A DNA stretch of 64,000 nucleotides, taken from contig CAYOJJ010000001.1 in assembly GCA_964404255.1 (NCBI GenBank), positions 62,001-126,000 on the forward strand, given 5' to 3'. Shown here piece by piece: positions 23,791 to 33,500 of this stretch; the first letter of the stretch is position 1, and the number at the start of each line of letters is the position of its first letter. The notes beneath the pieces are model-generated. The model had not been told where the DNA came from. It did not search any database and saw only the letters and a list, made by a program, of their open reading frames with translations. Source of the stretch: JAFDZW01 sp964404255. Lineage in GTDB: Bacteria; Bacteroidota; Ignavibacteria; Palsa-1295. A program made the position numbers and the translations under genes.

Positions 23791-24630
23791 TCACTTCGAA
23801 GCAAGGAGGAGCTTCGCGGCATTCGAAATCTCAATGCGCATGAGCTTCAGCCGCTCTCCTGCTTCGGTGAGCGTCCCTTTCATCGATTGGACGATCCCCG
23901 ATACTTTCAGCGCTTCTTCTTTAGAGGATATCGAAGAGATCGCTTTCGCGAGTGAAGCATCGAAGAGCGCAACGAGTGGCTTAATGCGGGCGAGCTCTGC
24001 ATCGAGCGTCGCTTTATCTGCCCGGACTTTTGCAAGCGTCGCCTGGGCAACCGCACGATCGCGGTTGCTTTTTTGCTGCTGCATACAATCGGTGTTGCCG
24101 TTGCAGGGAGCGCTGCGCTGCTCCTGCTGCCAGGCGCGGTATGCCTGCTGGACTGTATTATAGTGCACCGATTGCGAAGCTGCGAATTCGGCATCGGCGG
24201 AAGTCTTTACCTGCTGAATGAGTGCCAGCAGCGAAACCGCCGAATCGATGGGGTTCGTCCTGTGCTCGGGGATAGATTGCACCTCGGCAACGGGCTCCGT
24301 TCGTATCGCCGTATTCTGCAGCGAGCTAAGCGAACTGGAAGTAGTGGTAGAAGAATTCGTATGCGTCATGCGGTTTCCCCAGGCCGCAACGGAGCGCTCA
24401 AGCTGGGCTTGGTATGCGTCGAGCCGGTGAGTTATAGCGACGACATCGGCACCGTTATCGTAGTGCTCATTTGCGTGAGCAAGGATGTAGGTTTCACTCG
24501 GTGCATCACTCGAAGCGGGAAGCTGTTCGAGATAGGATTCGAAATTCTTTAGCGGCTGTGCATACGCAGCAGTGCCGGCGAGTAGCAGCACAGCAAAGAT
24601 ATAAAGACTGGAAAGGATTCGCAGGGTCAT
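23791..24630 (-). CDS. Secreted helical protein of unknown function
   Basis: The start at 24630 gives a 279-residue protein with a clear signal peptide (ILSSLYIFAVLLLAGTAAYA). The mature part is mostly Ala/Gln/Lys-rich helix with coiled-coil character, particularly the last 130 residues (VAQATLAKVRADKATLDAEL). It also has a Ser/Thr-rich linker (NSSTTTSSSLSSLQ) and a Cys pair in CNGNTDCMQQQ that could form a disulfide. I do not recognise the family. It precedes tag on the same strand with a 60-base gap. Confidence 0.65.
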   Translation of the reverse strand: MTLRILSSLYIFAVLLLAGTAAYAQPLKNFESYLEQLPASSDAPSETYILAHANEHYDNGADVVAITHRLDAYQAQLERSVAAWGNRMTHTNSSTTTSSSLSSLQNTAIRTEPVAEVQSIPEHRTNPIDSAVSLLALIQQVKTSADAEFAASQSVHYNTVQQAYRAWQQEQRSAPCNGNTDCMQQQKSNRDRAVAQATLAKVRADKATLDAELARIKPLVALFDASLAKAISSISSKEEALKVSGIVQSMKGTLTEAGERLKLMRIEISNAAKLLLASK

Positions 24631-24713
24631 AGCTTCAGCGTTGGCATACTGCCAATTCATACAAAAATTCGAGAGAAATGTTCCTACCGCTATAACCGGA
24701 TATAAAAGCGGCG

Positions 24714-25394
24714 CTACTTTTTACCGAGAATTTCCAGAATGATCTTTTTACGCTGATCGTATTGGGCCTTCGTTGTTTCGAGCGCTTCTTCGAGAATATC
24801 CGGGTCTGCCGTTGCCGGTGAGCCGCAATGAAACGGCGGCTGCGGGTCATATTGCAGGTACAGCTGATCGAGCTTGGCAGTATTCTCACCGGCTAATAAG
24901 GCGCATACTGTTAAGCCGAAGTCGATTCCGGCGGTAACCCCGCCTCCGGTAATTCTATTACGATCGACTACCACCCGCTCCTTCGAGACTTCGACCGGAA
25001 AGAGCGCCAGTAATTCGAGCGAGCGCCAATGCGTCGTTGCGCGGTACCCATCCAATAATCCTGCGGCCGCAAGCAGCAGCGCTCCGGTGCAGACGGAAGT
25101 CACATACTGCGCGGTTTCGGCTTTTGCCTTAAGAAAGCGTTTATAATCGTCATTCGCTAAGAGCGGCGTCACACCCCCGCCTCCCGGTACGAATAACATA
25201 TCGACATCCGGGCAGCTGGTAAAATCATATTGCGCTTTAAGAGTAAGCCCGCCATCGGCGATCACATCGCCGCCATCGGCTGAGATCGTATAGATCTCGA
25301 ACGAGGAAGCATTGACGAAGAGATCGTACGGACCGACGAAGTCCAGCAGTGTAAGATCGGGGAAAAGCAGCATCCCCACTTTCCAGGTTTTCAT
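24714..25394 (-). CDS. DJ-1/PfpI family protein (isonitrile hydratase-like)
   Basis: I start at the ATG at 25394 (226 residues), where homology to the family begins (KVGMLLFPDLTLLDFVGPYD); 39 more codons are open upstream. The nucleophile elbow is SVCTGALLLAAAGLLDG (Cys102), followed by ATTHW and DRNRITGGGVTAGIDFGL. This pattern is closest to the isonitrile hydratase / ThiJ-like branch of the class-I glutamine amidotransferase superfamily, without the AraC DNA-binding domain found in some relatives. Substrate cannot be told from sequence. The C-terminal helix (EALETTKAQYDQRKKII) is typical of the branch. Confidence 0.86.
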   Translation of the reverse strand: MKTWKVGMLLFPDLTLLDFVGPYDLFVNASSFEIYTISADGGDVIADGGLTLKAQYDFTSCPDVDMLFVPGGGGVTPLLANDDYKRFLKAKAETAQYVTSVCTGALLLAAAGLLDGYRATTHWRSLELLALFPVEVSKERVVVDRNRITGGGVTAGIDFGLTVCALLAGENTAKLDQLYLQYDPQPPFHCGSPATADPDILEEALETTKAQYDQRKKIILEILGKK

Positions 25395-25586
25395 ACTTCT
25401 GACAATGAATAAGTGTAGCGGTAGATCGAATGCAGGAAAATCAAAAATGAATGTTCCGGTACTAATATACCGCAATCCATTTACTGAAAATTGTAAAAAA
25501 TGTCTCGACACTCATTATTCATCAAAAGACCGGAATTTTCTGCGCCCGGGCAGGCATTAACCAATAGTTAAAGAAAGGAGCCCAAT

Positions 25587-26150
25587 ATGAATAAAATAGG
25601 TATATCGGCGCTTATTATTCTTTGTTCGGTATTGGTTTTCTCTTCCCCCTCGCATTGCCAAAGTATTCTCGAACCATTGTATTATGATGCACCGAAGATA
25701 CTTTCGCAAGCCCTGGATTCCAACGATCTGCAAACATTTGCAGAAAACGAAGGTATCATTATCGATGAGATCGGCAGCTACGATCCTGCCCTCAACGATT
25801 CGCTTCAGAAGGAGATCGCCCGATTGCATCAGCAAGCCGATTCGCTGAATAAGGAAGCAAAAAAGCTCGCCGAGCTTTATAAGAACAAAGCAAAAAAGCT
25901 TCACAAGCACGATCTCGATAGCCTCGAGAGCGATGGCAACTTCTTCTTCCGGATGAACCCGGATCTATGGTCAAGCCCGGAGTTTAATATCGAGCCATTC
26001 AAAGGATGGGAGCACCACTATGTCCCCCCGGCAAAGCCCGAATTAAAAGGCCGTATAACACCGCCGATCCCGCCCGGCGAATCGCAGCCTTTCCCAGCCT
26101 TCCCGAAATGGAAAGTGAAGTGGCTCAATATCCGCTACCAGCAATCCTGA
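25587..26150 (+). CDS. Small exported protein with charged coiled coil, unknown function
   Basis: A 187-residue protein with a good Shine-Dalgarno (AAAGGAG) and signal peptide (cleavage near SPSHC/HCQ). Residues about 72-105 form a Lys/Glu/Leu coiled coil (LQKEIARLHQQADSLNKEAK). The C-terminal 70 residues are Pro- and Trp-rich (PFKGWEHHYVPPAKPELKG, ITPPIPPGESQPFPAFPKW). No family recognised. The transcript ends in a strong terminator 25 bases later. Confidence 0.7.
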   Translation: MNKIGISALIILCSVLVFSSPSHCQSILEPLYYDAPKILSQALDSNDLQTFAENEGIIIDEIGSYDPALNDSLQKEIARLHQQADSLNKEAKKLAELYKNKAKKLHKHDLDSLESDGNFFFRMNPDLWSSPEFNIEPFKGWEHHYVPPAKPELKGRITPPIPPGESQPFPAFPKWKVKWLNIRYQQS

Positions 26151-26175
26151 ATACTGTTAAAAGACAGTTTATATG

Positions 26176-26207
26176 GGAGAGGAAATCATTTCCTCTCCTT
26201 TTTTTTT
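26176..26207 (+). terminator. Strong rho-independent terminator abutting the next gene
   Basis: Perfect 10-bp stem GGAGAGGAAA / TTTCCTCTCC with a 3-base loop and nine T. The T run ends only 8 bases before the ATG at 26216. Confidence 0.9.
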
Positions 26208-26215
26208 GTAATTAC

Positions 26216-26797
26216 ATGAGCGCAATTATCGAGCCGGTCGAGACCGGCAAACTCTATGAATTCCAGGGTAAGATTCCCGTTGTTCACGAAAGCTGTTTTC
26301 TTGCAGCCGGCGCCCGTATCATCGGCGATGTCGTGCTCGAAGAGAATGTCAGTGTGTGGTTCAATGTCGTGATCCGCGGCGATGTGGAGCGCATCCGAAT
26401 CGGTAAGAACTCTAATATCCAGGATAACGCCGTTATTCATGTGACGCATTATAAGAACCCGACCGAGGTCGGCGAAAATGTAACAGTGGGTCATAGCGCT
26501 GTTCTGCATGGCTGCACCGTGAAAAACGGAGCGCTTATCGGTATTAATTCGGTGGTCTTAGACCGTGCCGTCGTCGGCGAAGGCGCGCTCGTGGCGGCCG
26601 GAGCCGTTGTTACGCCGCATACGCATATCCCGGCGGGAATGCTCGCCGCCGGCATTCCGGCAAAGATCATCCGAGCCCTCAGCGATGAAGAACGGCAGAT
26701 GGTGACCGAGGGCTCGACCAATTATATGAAGTACGTCCGGCATTTCCGGGGCCAGGAAGCTGCTGAAAACTGGGCAATCGGCGAATTTGCGCGATAA
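26216..26797 (+). CDS. Gamma-class carbonic anhydrase-like protein
   Basis: A 193-residue left-handed beta-helix protein of the gamma carbonic anhydrase / YrdA-PaaY family. The start is the ATG at 26216, the first after the terminator; homology begins a few residues in. Hexapeptide repeats cover residues about 30-165 (ARIIGDVVLEENVSVWFNVV, VVGEGALVAAGAVVTPHTHI). The zinc histidines are visible at His75 (AVIHV), His93 and His98 (VGHSAVLHG), with the 5-residue spacing of the family. The expected reaction is CO2 hydration, though many relatives are poorly active. With no Shine-Dalgarno outside the terminator stem, its mRNA may be leaderless or made from a promoter within the hairpin region. Confidence 0.9.
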   Translation: MSAIIEPVETGKLYEFQGKIPVVHESCFLAAGARIIGDVVLEENVSVWFNVVIRGDVERIRIGKNSNIQDNAVIHVTHYKNPTEVGENVTVGHSAVLHGCTVKNGALIGINSVVLDRAVVGEGALVAAGAVVTPHTHIPAGMLAAGIPAKIIRALSDEERQMVTEGSTNYMKYVRHFRGQEAAENWAIGEFAR

Positions 26798-26937
26798 TTC
26801 ACAAAATAGTATATTATTATAAACTAAGGGTTTAGAGCAAAATATCCTCAAAAATGAGCATAAAACGGCCCCTCGCTGTCACATTTTATTGATTTTACGT
26901 GTCATTACAGTAGTATCGAAAGGCAATATAGACAAAG

Positions 26938-27624
26938 GTGGAACAATCGAAGTCACATATATTGCCGATGGGGCAGAAACCGATAGATTCCGAATCGATG
27001 GGCTCAGAAGAACCCACAGCGAATTCAGCGAATGAATTCATCCCGAGAGCGTCCATTTCTGCCGACCGCGAAACTCAGCTCTTTAAAAACTTTTTATCCG
27101 GCGACGACGACGCGTTTCAAACGCTCTACGATGCCTTCGAGCGCTCACTCTATATCTACTGCTGCCGCCTTCTGAAAAACGATAGCGATGCACGCGATAT
27201 TTTCCAGGACATCTGGATCCGCATGTATAAAATGCGGACCGAGCAGATCGAAGTTCGGCGCTTTTCCGGGCTGCTCTTTACCGTAGCCCGTAACTATTGC
27301 CTCAATTATTTACGAGACAATAAATCGGCGTCCAATCTTTCGTTCGACGATATATCGGAAGAGAGCGATATTATCGTCCGGACGAAAGACATCGAAAATG
27401 CCGATCTGCGCGAGTTATTGCAGCGGGCGCTTGCCCAGCTTCCGTTTAACCAGCGCGAATCGTTCATTCTTCGCGAGTATGTAGGATACTCCTACGACGA
27501 GATCGCCGAGATCATGGGTACCAACGCTGCGAACGTCCGGGCCCGCGCCCATCGCGCCAGAGAACGCCTACGGACGATCATCAGCGCCTGGATGGATCTT
27601 CGCTCCGGAGAGAAAGAGTTTTAG
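26938..27624 (+). CDS. ECF-type RNA polymerase sigma factor
   Basis: A 228-residue group 4 sigma factor. Region 2 is at about 55-110 (LYDAFERSLYIYCCRLLKN, ARDIFQDIWIRMYKM) and region 4 at about 160-215 (LPFNQRESFILREYVGYSYD, IAEIMGTNAANVRARAHRA). A 50-residue acidic/polar extension precedes region 2. The GTG at 26938 is used, with the in-frame ATG at 26968 as an alternative; neither has a good Shine-Dalgarno. The next gene, 13 bases on, encodes a membrane anti-sigma-like protein, so the pair is likely a cell-surface signalling switch controlling envelope genes, perhaps the OmpA and giant T9SS genes that follow. That target is inference. Confidence 0.9.
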   Translation: MEQSKSHILPMGQKPIDSESMGSEEPTANSANEFIPRASISADRETQLFKNFLSGDDDAFQTLYDAFERSLYIYCCRLLKNDSDARDIFQDIWIRMYKMRTEQIEVRRFSGLLFTVARNYCLNYLRDNKSASNLSFDDISEESDIIVRTKDIENADLRELLQRALAQLPFNQRESFILREYVGYSYDEIAEIMGTNAANVRARAHRARERLRTIISAWMDLRSGEKEF

Positions 27625-27637
27625 AAAGAAAGATTGT

Positions 27638-28291
27638 ATGAATAAGAATATGACAAATCACGATCGCATCAGCTCCTATATCGATAACGAGTTGAGCACC
27701 GAACAGGAACAGGATTTCCTGATATCGCTGGCATCGAGCGATGCGCTGCGCAAATCTTTTCGGTCCGAACTGGTCTTAAAAAATGTTATTCACCGCGATG
27801 AAGTGCTCACCGAGCCTTCGCGCGATCTTCGGCCCGCTGTCCTTGGCGCTATCGGCATTACGGCCGTAGCCGCCACTGCCGATTCCTCGTCGGCGGCCGC
27901 GGCGGGCAAGACCAGTTCTTCCTTCTTTAAGTCGATGTTTGCTACCAAGATCAATGCGATCGTTACGGCTTCTATTATTACAGCTTCAGCACTCGCAGGC
28001 TACGGCGTTCGTAGCACCATCAGCGAGGGTCCTGCTCCAGCGTCAGCAACGACGGCTCCGGTAAAAATGACACCGGCCGGCCCCACTATGGAACCACAGA
28101 CCCTCGAAGTACAGCAACCGGCAACCAATTCTCAAGTGCCAGTTTCTCACGAAAGCGCCCCTGCGAAGACTGCCATCGCAAAAACGGCGGTAAAGAAGGT
28201 CTCGGCTTCCAACTCCAAAGAACCTGCTTCTACACAACCGATCAATGTATCGGGCTCGGGTTCGGTAAGCATTCAACCTCAGATAAAATAA
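27638..28291 (+). CDS. Putative anti-sigma factor, single-pass membrane protein
   Basis: A 217-residue protein. Residues about 8-50 resemble the N-terminal helical part of anti-sigma factors (DRISSYIDNELSTEQEQDFL) but lack the His/Cys zinc motif. A hydrophobic helix follows at about 103-125 (AIVTASIITASALAGYGV). The periplasmic tail is Ala/Pro/Thr/Lys-rich and low-complexity, ending in a Ser/Gly-rich segment. It directly follows the ECF sigma gene (13-base gap), the usual order for sigma/anti-sigma pairs. The assignment rests mainly on context. A hairpin terminator lies 27 bases after the stop. Confidence 0.72.
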   Translation: MNKNMTNHDRISSYIDNELSTEQEQDFLISLASSDALRKSFRSELVLKNVIHRDEVLTEPSRDLRPAVLGAIGITAVAATADSSSAAAAGKTSSSFFKSMFATKINAIVTASIITASALAGYGVRSTISEGPAPASATTAPVKMTPAGPTMEPQTLEVQQPATNSQVPVSHESAPAKTAIAKTAVKKVSASNSKEPASTQPINVSGSGSVSIQPQIK

Positions 28292-28318
28292 TAACATAAG
28301 CGTAGTTACCTCTGTTAT

Positions 28319-28373
28319 ACGTCTTCTGTGATCCCATCTCTACCGAGATGTTGTCGCAGAAGACGTTTTTTTT
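28319..28373 (+). terminator. Compound hairpin terminator directly before the OmpA gene
   Basis: The outer stem ACGTCTTCTG / CAGAAGACGT encloses an inner hairpin CATCTC-TACC-GAGATG and is followed by eight T (28366-28373). The next start codon lies only 2 bases beyond the T run, so this is either a terminator for the sigma operon or an attenuator in the OmpA leader. Confidence 0.8.
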
Positions 28374-28375
28374 GA

Positions 28376-30481
28376 ATGCACCGGAACATCGTACATCTCC
28401 TCATCCTCTTCTTGGTACTGGCTGCACGGCCATCGGAGGCAGCCTCCCGGTTCTTTACGCCCGATAGTGTCCGCTACAAGATCGATTATCACGATTCCAC
28501 CATTCTCGGCCGAACAATAACAGTGCATTCGCCTATCGGCTATTTTATAGGCGGCGGCGTTAATTTTCTATCCGTTACCGATAAGGCTCTTCCCTTTCCG
28601 CTTTCAAATTACTGCGATGTGTTTATAAAGGGAAAAGGAACGACTCCTTTTTTTCAGGCCGGTATCGATCTGAGCCTTAATAGCGAGGGTACCTTCCATC
28701 TTCGCCCCGCGCTGAGTTACCAAAGCCTCGCTACCGATCATACGTGGGGTGAGTACGCCCCGGCCACCGATACAACTGGTGGTGTGCGGCATGAGCGCAC
28801 GGTGCAGTTCGATCACGTTATTACCAATCATACTACATCACTTGGCTTACAGGCGCTCGTCGAGTGGAAACCGTTTCCGGCCCTTTCGCTTGGCATCGGG
28901 CCATCGCTCGATCTGCTGTTCAATAATACTTATGATAAAGTGATCCGCGCCGTTACACCGGGCGATGTGATCTATGTTAATGGCGTACCGACTCGTGAAG
29001 TAACGGAAGCCTCGGGCACTCTGCCGAATGCGAATAGTATTGCCGCATCGCTAAACTTCAGAGTAGCGACATCCTTCCCGCTAAGTACCGTGCTCTGTGC
29101 CGAACCTTCGGCAGCTTACTCTCTTGCGCTTAGCGGCGTTACTTCTTATTGGAAGATCTCGGCTGTTCAAGCGGGGATAACACTGCGCTATCAGGCGCCC
29201 GAAGGGGCCGATACCACGATCACTGTCCGCCATATCGATGTGCCGGTGCGGGTACCGATCGCCGACACCGTAAAACATTCGGTCTTTACAGCATCGGTCG
29301 AAGCCTATGCCAATGGCCTCAATGGCGAGCACGAACAGGTTGCGAAGCTGATCGTCGAAGAGGTACGCGCGCGCGATGCCTATCCGATGCTCAACTATAT
29401 CTTTTTCGATAGCGCTTCTTCGGCTATTGCTCCGCGCTATGTTCAATATACATCTGCCGAAGAAGCAGAGCACTCGTTCAGAGGCTCGTTCGAGCGGCGC
29501 GGCGAACGCACGGCCGATCTGTATCTCGAAACACTCAATATTCTCGGTGATCGATTAAAGCATTCGCCGGCAAGCCGGATACGGCTCGTCGGTTCGGGAT
29601 CGAATACCGGTGTCGAAGAAGGTAATAGCACCATCGGCTTACAGCGCGCCGAGGCTATCCGCAATTATCTCGCTACTATCTGGAAGATCGATAAAAGCAG
29701 GGTCAGTGTCAGCGGGAGACTCCTGCCCGAAAAACCAAGCCCGAACACACTCGAGGGACAGGAAGAAAACAGAAGGGTTGAGATCATAGCCGATGATCCG
29801 AAACTTACTGACCCGCTGTATGTAACGAACATCGAGCATACCTCCAACCCGCCGAATCTCAGTGTGCTGCCCATCTTCGAAGCGGCAACAGCGCCGATCC
29901 GCTACCATGGATCGTTCAAGATCGGAGCAACGGAAGTGTGGTCGTTCGATGGCACGACCAGCGGCGGAGTGCAAAACACTAATTGGCTGCCGACCGAAGA
30001 AGCTTTGAACTCGAAGAACGATTCACTCGTGATCGAACTGCGCGCCATCGATGCCACTAATGCTGTTGCTGTCGGGCGCACTTCCATCAAGCTCGAACAG
30101 CAGCATACCAGCCGCGACGAAGAACAGCGCATCGATCGCTTCAGCCTTATCCTCTTTGGCTTCGATGAAGCCAAGCTCGGCTCAAAGAACGAGCGTACGC
30201 TTTCGATCATTGCCGATGCACTTAAGCGTATCAAACCCAAGCAGATCATTATCAGCGGATATACCGATGAGGTAGGCGACGATGCTCACAATAACGATCT
30301 TTCCAAACGCCGCGCCGAAGAAGCGGCGACGCACCTGCGAGTTGAGTTGAAAAAACGAAGCATCGATATTCCGCCGAACATTACCATTCAGGGCCTTGGG
30401 GCCAGTGGGAAACTCTACAATAACCGCCTGCCGGAAGGGCGTTTCCTTTCAAGAACGGTTATTATTACGCTCGAACGGTAA
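28376..30481 (+). CDS. Outer-membrane protein with barrel-like region and two OmpA-type domains
   Basis: A 701-residue protein with a signal peptide (IVHLLILFLVLAARPSEA). Residues about 30-290 are beta-barrel-like (GYFIGGGVNFLSV, TTSLGLQALVEWKPFPALSL, ISAVQAGITLRYQ). Two OmpA-type peptidoglycan-binding regions follow. The first is degenerate (about 340-475; RIRLVGSGSNTGVEEGN, LQRAEAIRNYLATIW, ENRRVEI). The second is canonical (about 585-700; FGFDEAKL, IIISGYTDEVGDDAHNNDLS, KRRAEEAATHL). It would tether the outer membrane to the cell wall. It follows the sigma/anti-sigma pair and precedes the Gly-rich T9SS gene by 67 bases. There is no Shine-Dalgarno: the ATG sits 2 bases after a terminator-like hairpin. 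Confidence 0.87.
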   Translation: MHRNIVHLLILFLVLAARPSEAASRFFTPDSVRYKIDYHDSTILGRTITVHSPIGYFIGGGVNFLSVTDKALPFPLSNYCDVFIKGKGTTPFFQAGIDLSLNSEGTFHLRPALSYQSLATDHTWGEYAPATDTTGGVRHERTVQFDHVITNHTTSLGLQALVEWKPFPALSLGIGPSLDLLFNNTYDKVIRAVTPGDVIYVNGVPTREVTEASGTLPNANSIAASLNFRVATSFPLSTVLCAEPSAAYSLALSGVTSYWKISAVQAGITLRYQAPEGADTTITVRHIDVPVRVPIADTVKHSVFTASVEAYANGLNGEHEQVAKLIVEEVRARDAYPMLNYIFFDSASSAIAPRYVQYTSAEEAEHSFRGSFERRGERTADLYLETLNILGDRLKHSPASRIRLVGSGSNTGVEEGNSTIGLQRAEAIRNYLATIWKIDKSRVSVSGRLLPEKPSPNTLEGQEENRRVEIIADDPKLTDPLYVTNIEHTSNPPNLSVLPIFEAATAPIRYHGSFKIGATEVWSFDGTTSGGVQNTNWLPTEEALNSKNDSLVIELRAIDATNAVAVGRTSIKLEQQHTSRDEEQRIDRFSLILFGFDEAKLGSKNERTLSIIADALKRIKPKQIIISGYTDEVGDDAHNNDLSKRRAEEAATHLRVELKKRSIDIPPNITIQGLGASGKLYNNRLPEGRFLSRTVIITLER

Positions 30482-30548
30482 GCGGCCATATTCGGCTGAA
30501 CTCTTATCGTAAAAAACGGAATATATCTATATCATTCTCTGACCCACA

Positions 30549-33500
30549 GTGACTGTGCTCCGCATATCCGCCACACTGCAGTTGCCCCGACGCTTTCGGC
30601 TGATATGGGTATTGCTTCTGCCGGTTATCGCCGCTATTTCCACTCCGGTATTCTCCCAGCCAAAGATTGTTCATATCCAGCCCGATGCCATGGCTCCCGG
30701 GATGAGTATTGCCGCAGAATTATTTGCTCCGGCTTCGTCGATCGGTGCTTTTGGCAGCGATGGTATTTATTTACCGCAGGATAAGATCGTGCTCGTTAAT
30801 CCGCTCGATTCTTTGCGTATCGTCTTCGGCCCGGTCTGTGTCTCATGGAATGGCCGGCTGCTGCAAGTGCCGATCATGACTCCGCCGACGGCAACGCCGG
30901 GCGAAGTTCAATTTCGCATTGTTTCCGGCAACAGAAAAAGCGATACGGTATCGATCCTGATTGCCAGCCAGATCCCCCAGATCGATGTCAATGGCAGTGG
31001 TATTCTCGGCGATGGGACGATCGGCTCGTTAACGAATCGTAATACGATGGTCGTCGATGTCTTAAAGATCGTCGGTAACGACCCGCTGAGCAGAGGCCTC
31101 TTTCAATTTTCTCTTGCCGACCCGGATACCTCCTTAGCGGGCAATCCGCGCTATTTACCGATCACGATCTTAGTCCGCGATTCCGTTTATATCCTCAATG
31201 CAAATGTATCGGTCTCGTCTCTCGGTATCGATGGCGGACCGGGCGGCGGCGGCGGCGGGCACGGCTTTCAGGGCATCGGCGGCAAAGGCTTTACCGGCGG
31301 TGGAAGCGATTCGGCCGATATAGGTGGTAATACCGGCTCGGCCACTAACCCGACCGATAGCAATGGCGGTGGTGCTATAACCGGAGTACGCGGCGGTGCA
31401 ACCGTTGATTTCAATAGCGCCATCAACGATCAGGGCGGCGGTGGCGGCACCGGCGCCTGGTACGGAGCAAGCGGAGTGTTTAGCTCGGGCAACGATACTT
31501 CACAGGCAGGAGGATATGGCGGCGGCTCTGCGGGCGGCGAGACGGTGGGCGAAGTCTATGGCGGCGGCGGCGGCGGGTTTGCTTCGGCAGGGTTGGATGG
31601 CGCCGGTATCGGTTCGAATGGCGGGCAGATAAATGGCGGCAGATTTTTATTACCATTACAAGGCGGTTCGGGCGGCGGCGCAGGAAATGCCGTGCAGGGT
31701 TCCGATTCCACTGCCGGCTCCGGCGGCGGGGGGGGCGGGGCGATCTCTATCGTTGCCTTCGGCCACATGAACATTCAAAATTCCTTTATCACGGCCAATG
31801 GCTCAGGCGGTACTTCGGGAGTAAATCCGCATGAAGCCGGCGGCGGCGGCGGATCCGGTGGCTCGATATTCCTTTCCGCGCGTACCGGATTTTCGATCGC
31901 TAATACAATCTTTTCGGCCGCCGGTGGCAGCGGCGGCGATGGCGGAGACTCAGTTACTGCATCTGCCCGCGGCGGTGATGGCGGCCTCGGGCGTATTGTT
32001 ACGGCCGGAAGCATCGACCCCGCAGTATCAATAACCGGCGTTCGCTCTTCCGTCCCGACCGTCACCATATCCACATCGAGACTTTCCGGCGCAACTGCTA
32101 TCATAAGCGGCACCGCCGGAAGCGCTACCGACCTTGAGGATTCCATTCGCATTTACTATCGCGATCATCATAGTCCCTGGCGCTGGAAAGATACTGTTCG
32201 CTATACAAAGAATAATCAACTCCTCTGGAGTGCGGAACTGCCGCTCAATCATGATTCGCTGCTTTTTGTAACAGTCTATGAGAAAGTACATGCGCCGCAT
32301 ACCGGTATTGCCGATTACGAACCAGAGTGGCTTACTTCGCATCTATCGAGCGCTGTCATCCCCACTGTTCCCTCGACGCATCTTGTCTTACAAAGCGATA
32401 CCATTAATTTCGGCTCGATCTATTTTACCGATTGCGATTCGGCCGCTGTTCTGCTTACGAATCTTGGCGAAGCATTTTTAACTGTCAACTCTGTCACTAC
32501 GACGAATAATAAATTCTCCGTTGTCAAATATCCTTCGACAGTCGGTCTGTACGCATCGGATAGTCTGGTGTTGAAGTTTTGCCCGGGCAGCGAGGGTTGC
32601 GATACGGCAACCGCAACGATAACAACGGCCAACGATGGCATTCATACGATCGTGCTTATCGGCTGTGGTATTGCCCGCGATGAGCGGCTGACGGTTACCC
32701 CACCCTTTATCGACTTCGGCCGCTTACCACTCGATAGCTGTAAAACGCTTACGCTTACCGTCCGCTCGAGCGGAAAAGATACCGCCCAGTTCTCCCCGCA
32801 AAACTTCGCTCTGCCGCCGTTTACTATCGTTTCGCCAACAAGCGATACAGCCATTGCTCCGGGTAAGAGTATCGAAGTGAAAGTGCGGTACTGTCCTGCC
32901 GATTCCGGCGCCGTTCATGCAACGTTCATACTCGATGACCGCCGCGATTCGCTCGTTACCTGGGGGATAGGTACGATCAAAATACTGCATACTCCTGCTG
33001 TTCTTAGCGGAAGTTTTCTCTGCCCGCATGATTGCGATAGCATTAGAATACTGATCTCATCGGAAGGTAACGATAGCATCGTTATTACCGGTCTTACTAA
33101 TGGCGCACTGCTTTCTCCTGCCGGGCCGCTTATTATGCCGCCGCACACCGATACCGATATTGTCGTGCAATACTGTGCGCTTGGCTTCCCCGATTCCTCA
33201 CTTACGGTGAAGTTTATTACGAATGCCCGTTCAGCCGATAAGATCGATTCAAGTATCATTCACTATCATTTATTTGAACTCGCTGCTTCGCTCAGCGGTA
33301 AACTTTCCTTCGGGCCGATCTGCATCTCCGATGCCGATAGCTCTACTATTACAATAAGGAGGAATGGAAACGAACCACTTTCTATCGATAGTGTCTGGCT
33401 TGCTCACGGACTATCGTTTCATTTCCTTACTCCGCCTTCGAAGGCAACCGATTCGCTCACAACCACAATCATTTTCAATACCACTCACACCGGCACTTCG

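Noticed and set aside
31230..32000. Gly-rich GGC repeats as a possible minisatellite or CRISPR-like array
   Set aside because: The repeats are in frame and coding, vary in length and sequence, and have no spacer-repeat regularity.
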